From Chloroflexota bacterium (lineage in GTDB: Bacteria > Chloroflexota > Limnocylindria > Limnocylindrales > Limnocylindraceae), in assembly GCA_016463555.1 (NCBI GenBank), contig JAEMRB010000063.1, forward strand, positions 1-5,989: a stretch of 5,989 bases of DNA, in the 5' to 3' direction. Both the position numbers and the translations under genes were made by a program. The notes under the pieces were generated by a model, which made no database searches, had not been told where the DNA came from, and saw nothing but the letters and a program-made list of their open reading frames with translations. Position 1 is the stretch's first letter. Each line of letters opens with the position of its first letter. Positions 4,759 to 5,989 of this stretch are shown here, in pieces.

Positions 4759-5989
4759 GTACGCAGGGAGGCAGCGTGAACAAGAGAAAGCCGGTTGCAG
4801 CGGCGCGCGCGAAGACCACCACGTCTGCCCCAGCAAAGCGATCAGTCTCTGTGGGGGACGGCGCTGATGCACAGCAGCAGCTCATCGCCTCACGCGTCCG
4901 TGCGGGGCTCTTCGCACTCTTCACACTCCTCTCCCTTGCCATTACAGCTGGCTCAGCGGGAGTCGAGGGGAATTTCGCATTCTGGGTGGACAAGGTCGGC
5001 GGCACAGATCTTGCCTTCTCAGTGCCGGTGGTACTCCTTTGGGCTGCCGTCACGGCCGGTTTTGGTGCGATGGCTGCGTTGCAGCTTGTGCGTGGCGCCT
5101 CGTTCAGGTGGCGCCTTGCAATCGGTCTCGTCTCGCCCGTCTTGGTGTTTGCCCTCCTGGCCCGCCTCCTCGACGGCACAACCGCGAATCTGACCGTCTT
5201 CTTCACCAGCACGTTGCTGTACACCGTCCCTGTTGGAATTGGCGCGCTTGCCGGAATCGTTTCGGAGCGCAGCGGGATCCTCAACATTTCCGTTGAGGGG
5301 AAACTCCTCTTCGGCGCCATGATTGGCTCGATCGCCTCGAGCATCACGGGCATCGCCATCGCAGGGCCTATTGCGGGCGCGATCTTTGGTGCGTTGGTCA
5401 GCCTCTTCTTCGCCTGGCTCTGCATTCGCTACAGGGTTGATCAGATCATTGCTGGCACAGTCATCAACATCGGCGCGCTTGGCGTGACCACCTTTGCGTA
5501 CCTGCGAATCCTTCAGCCGTACAGTGAATTCAACCGGCCGATCGGCATCACGCCGATTCAGATCCCGTTCCTCTCAGACATCCCCATTCTCGGGCCGATC
5601 CTCTTCTCGCTGAGCCCCTACTTTTACATCGCAGTGGGCTTCGTGCTCTTCTTCACCTACATGATCTACCGCACCCGCTGGGGTCTGCGTCTGCGAGCGG
5701 CAGGCGAGCAGCCGAACGCTGCGGGGACAGTCGGGATTGACGTCGTTAAGTTGCGCTACCGCGCAATGCTGGTCGCTGGTTTGCTTGCAGGCTTCGCTGG
5801 CAGCTACATCTCACTCAGCGGAACTGGTGGTTTTGGAATCAACACCAGCGCCGGCCAGGGCTTCATTGCTCTTGCCGCGGTGATCTTCGGTGCGTGGAAT
5901 CCCATCTACGCGTTTGGAGCGGCACTGATCTTCGGTATGACGAGTGCGGCAACGACGCTCTTGTCGGGGCTTGGTGTTTTGATCCCGCC
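4755..5989 (+). CDS. Nucleoside ABC importer permease 2 (YufQ/NupQ-like), 3' end outside window
   Basis: Second channel subunit of the importer. The frame is open from 4755 to the right edge, giving 411 whole codons without a stop. The first 50 residues are polar and basic (NKRKP, then Ala/Thr/Ser-rich), followed by hydrophobic helices beginning at about 51, 88, 119, 146 and 183. Family motifs are SERSGILNISVEG (170-182), DQIIAGTVIN (229-238) and GLRLRAAGEQPNAAGTVGI (310-328), matching the ER-G-LN---EG, DQII-G and RA-GE-P-AA patterns of this permease type. The missing end is probably short, since most helices are already present. The start is ambiguous. ATG 4755 overlaps the permease 1 stop (ATGA) but has only a weak upstream GGTGGG. 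GTG 4776, in frame, follows a strong AGGGAGG and would remove seven residues. Either start leaves the membrane domain unchanged. Confidence 0.92.
   Translation, partial: MSTQGGSVNKRKPVAAARAKTTTSAPAKRSVSVGDGADAQQQLIASRVRAGLFALFTLLSLAITAGSAGVEGNFAFWVDKVGGTDLAFSVPVVLLWAAVTAGFGAMAALQLVRGASFRWRLAIGLVSPVLVFALLARLLDGTTANLTVFFTSTLLYTVPVGIGALAGIVSERSGILNISVEGKLLFGAMIGSIASSITGIAIAGPIAGAIFGALVSLFFAWLCIRYRVDQIIAGTVINIGALGVTTFAYLRILQPYSEFNRPIGITPIQIPFLSDIPILGPILFSLSPYFYIAVGFVLFFTYMIYRTRWGLRLRAAGEQPNAAGTVGIDVVKLRYRAMLVAGLLAGFAGSYISLSGTGGFGINTSAGQGFIALAAVIFGAWNPIYAFGAALIFGMTSAATTLLSGLGVLIP
4765..4771 (+). promoter_or_regulatory. Strong ribosome-binding site that may set permease 2 start at GTG 4776
   Basis: AGGGAGG ends 4 nt before the in-frame GTG at 4776. 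It lies downstream of the overlapping ATG at 4755, so it cannot serve that ATG. The protein from 4776 would begin Met-Asn-Lys-Arg-Lys-Pro, a plausible positive N-terminus. The spacing is short but workable. Confidence 0.5.

Noticed and set aside
4682..5425. Open frame of 247 codons on the - strand opposite the two permeases
   Set aside because: It runs antisense across two clear permease genes, its predicted protein is Arg/Pro/Ala-rich with no recognisable domain, and long antisense frames are common in GC-rich DNA.

Overview
The window shows an ordinary but nearly complete bacterial nucleoside uptake locus, with all genes on the + strand. In order it holds the C-terminal part of an adenosine deaminase, cut by the left edge; a BMP/PnrA-type nucleoside-binding lipoprotein; a two-domain ABC ATPase of the YufO/NupO type; and two inner-membrane permeases of the YufP/NupP and YufQ/NupQ types. 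The second permease is cut by the right edge. I see no mobile element, CRISPR array, tRNA, rRNA or defence gene, and no convincing undescribed system.

The organism looks like a moderately high-GC bacterium. The lipoprotein leader (LLAAAC followed by GGSTASPSAS) is of a kind common in Actinomycetota and Chloroflexota, and strong GGAGG ribosome-binding sites and GTG starts fit either. The sequence alone does not settle the phylum. By hand count the deaminase fragment is about 68% GC, while the transporter genes sample at about 58-62%.

Layout: 1-684 deaminase 3' part; 685-834 a 150-nt intergenic leader with two palindromes; 835-1941 binding lipoprotein; 1942-2056 a 115-nt gap filled by two TTCG-loop hairpins; 2057-3565 ATPase; 3562-4758 permease 1, overlapping the ATPase by 4 nt; 4755-5989 permease 2, overlapping permease 1 by 4 nt if the ATG start is used. 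There is no gene-free stretch longer than 300 bases.

Inferred system: the lipoprotein captures a nucleoside outside the membrane, the two permeases form the channel, and the ATPase powers import. The deaminase converts imported adenosine or deoxyadenosine to inosine or deoxyinosine for purine salvage or catabolism. The tight coupling of ATPase and permeases, set apart from the binding protein by stable hairpins, suggests the binding protein is made in excess of the membrane complex. The most informative non-coding signals are the two palindromes upstream of the lipoprotein gene and the tandem hairpins after it.
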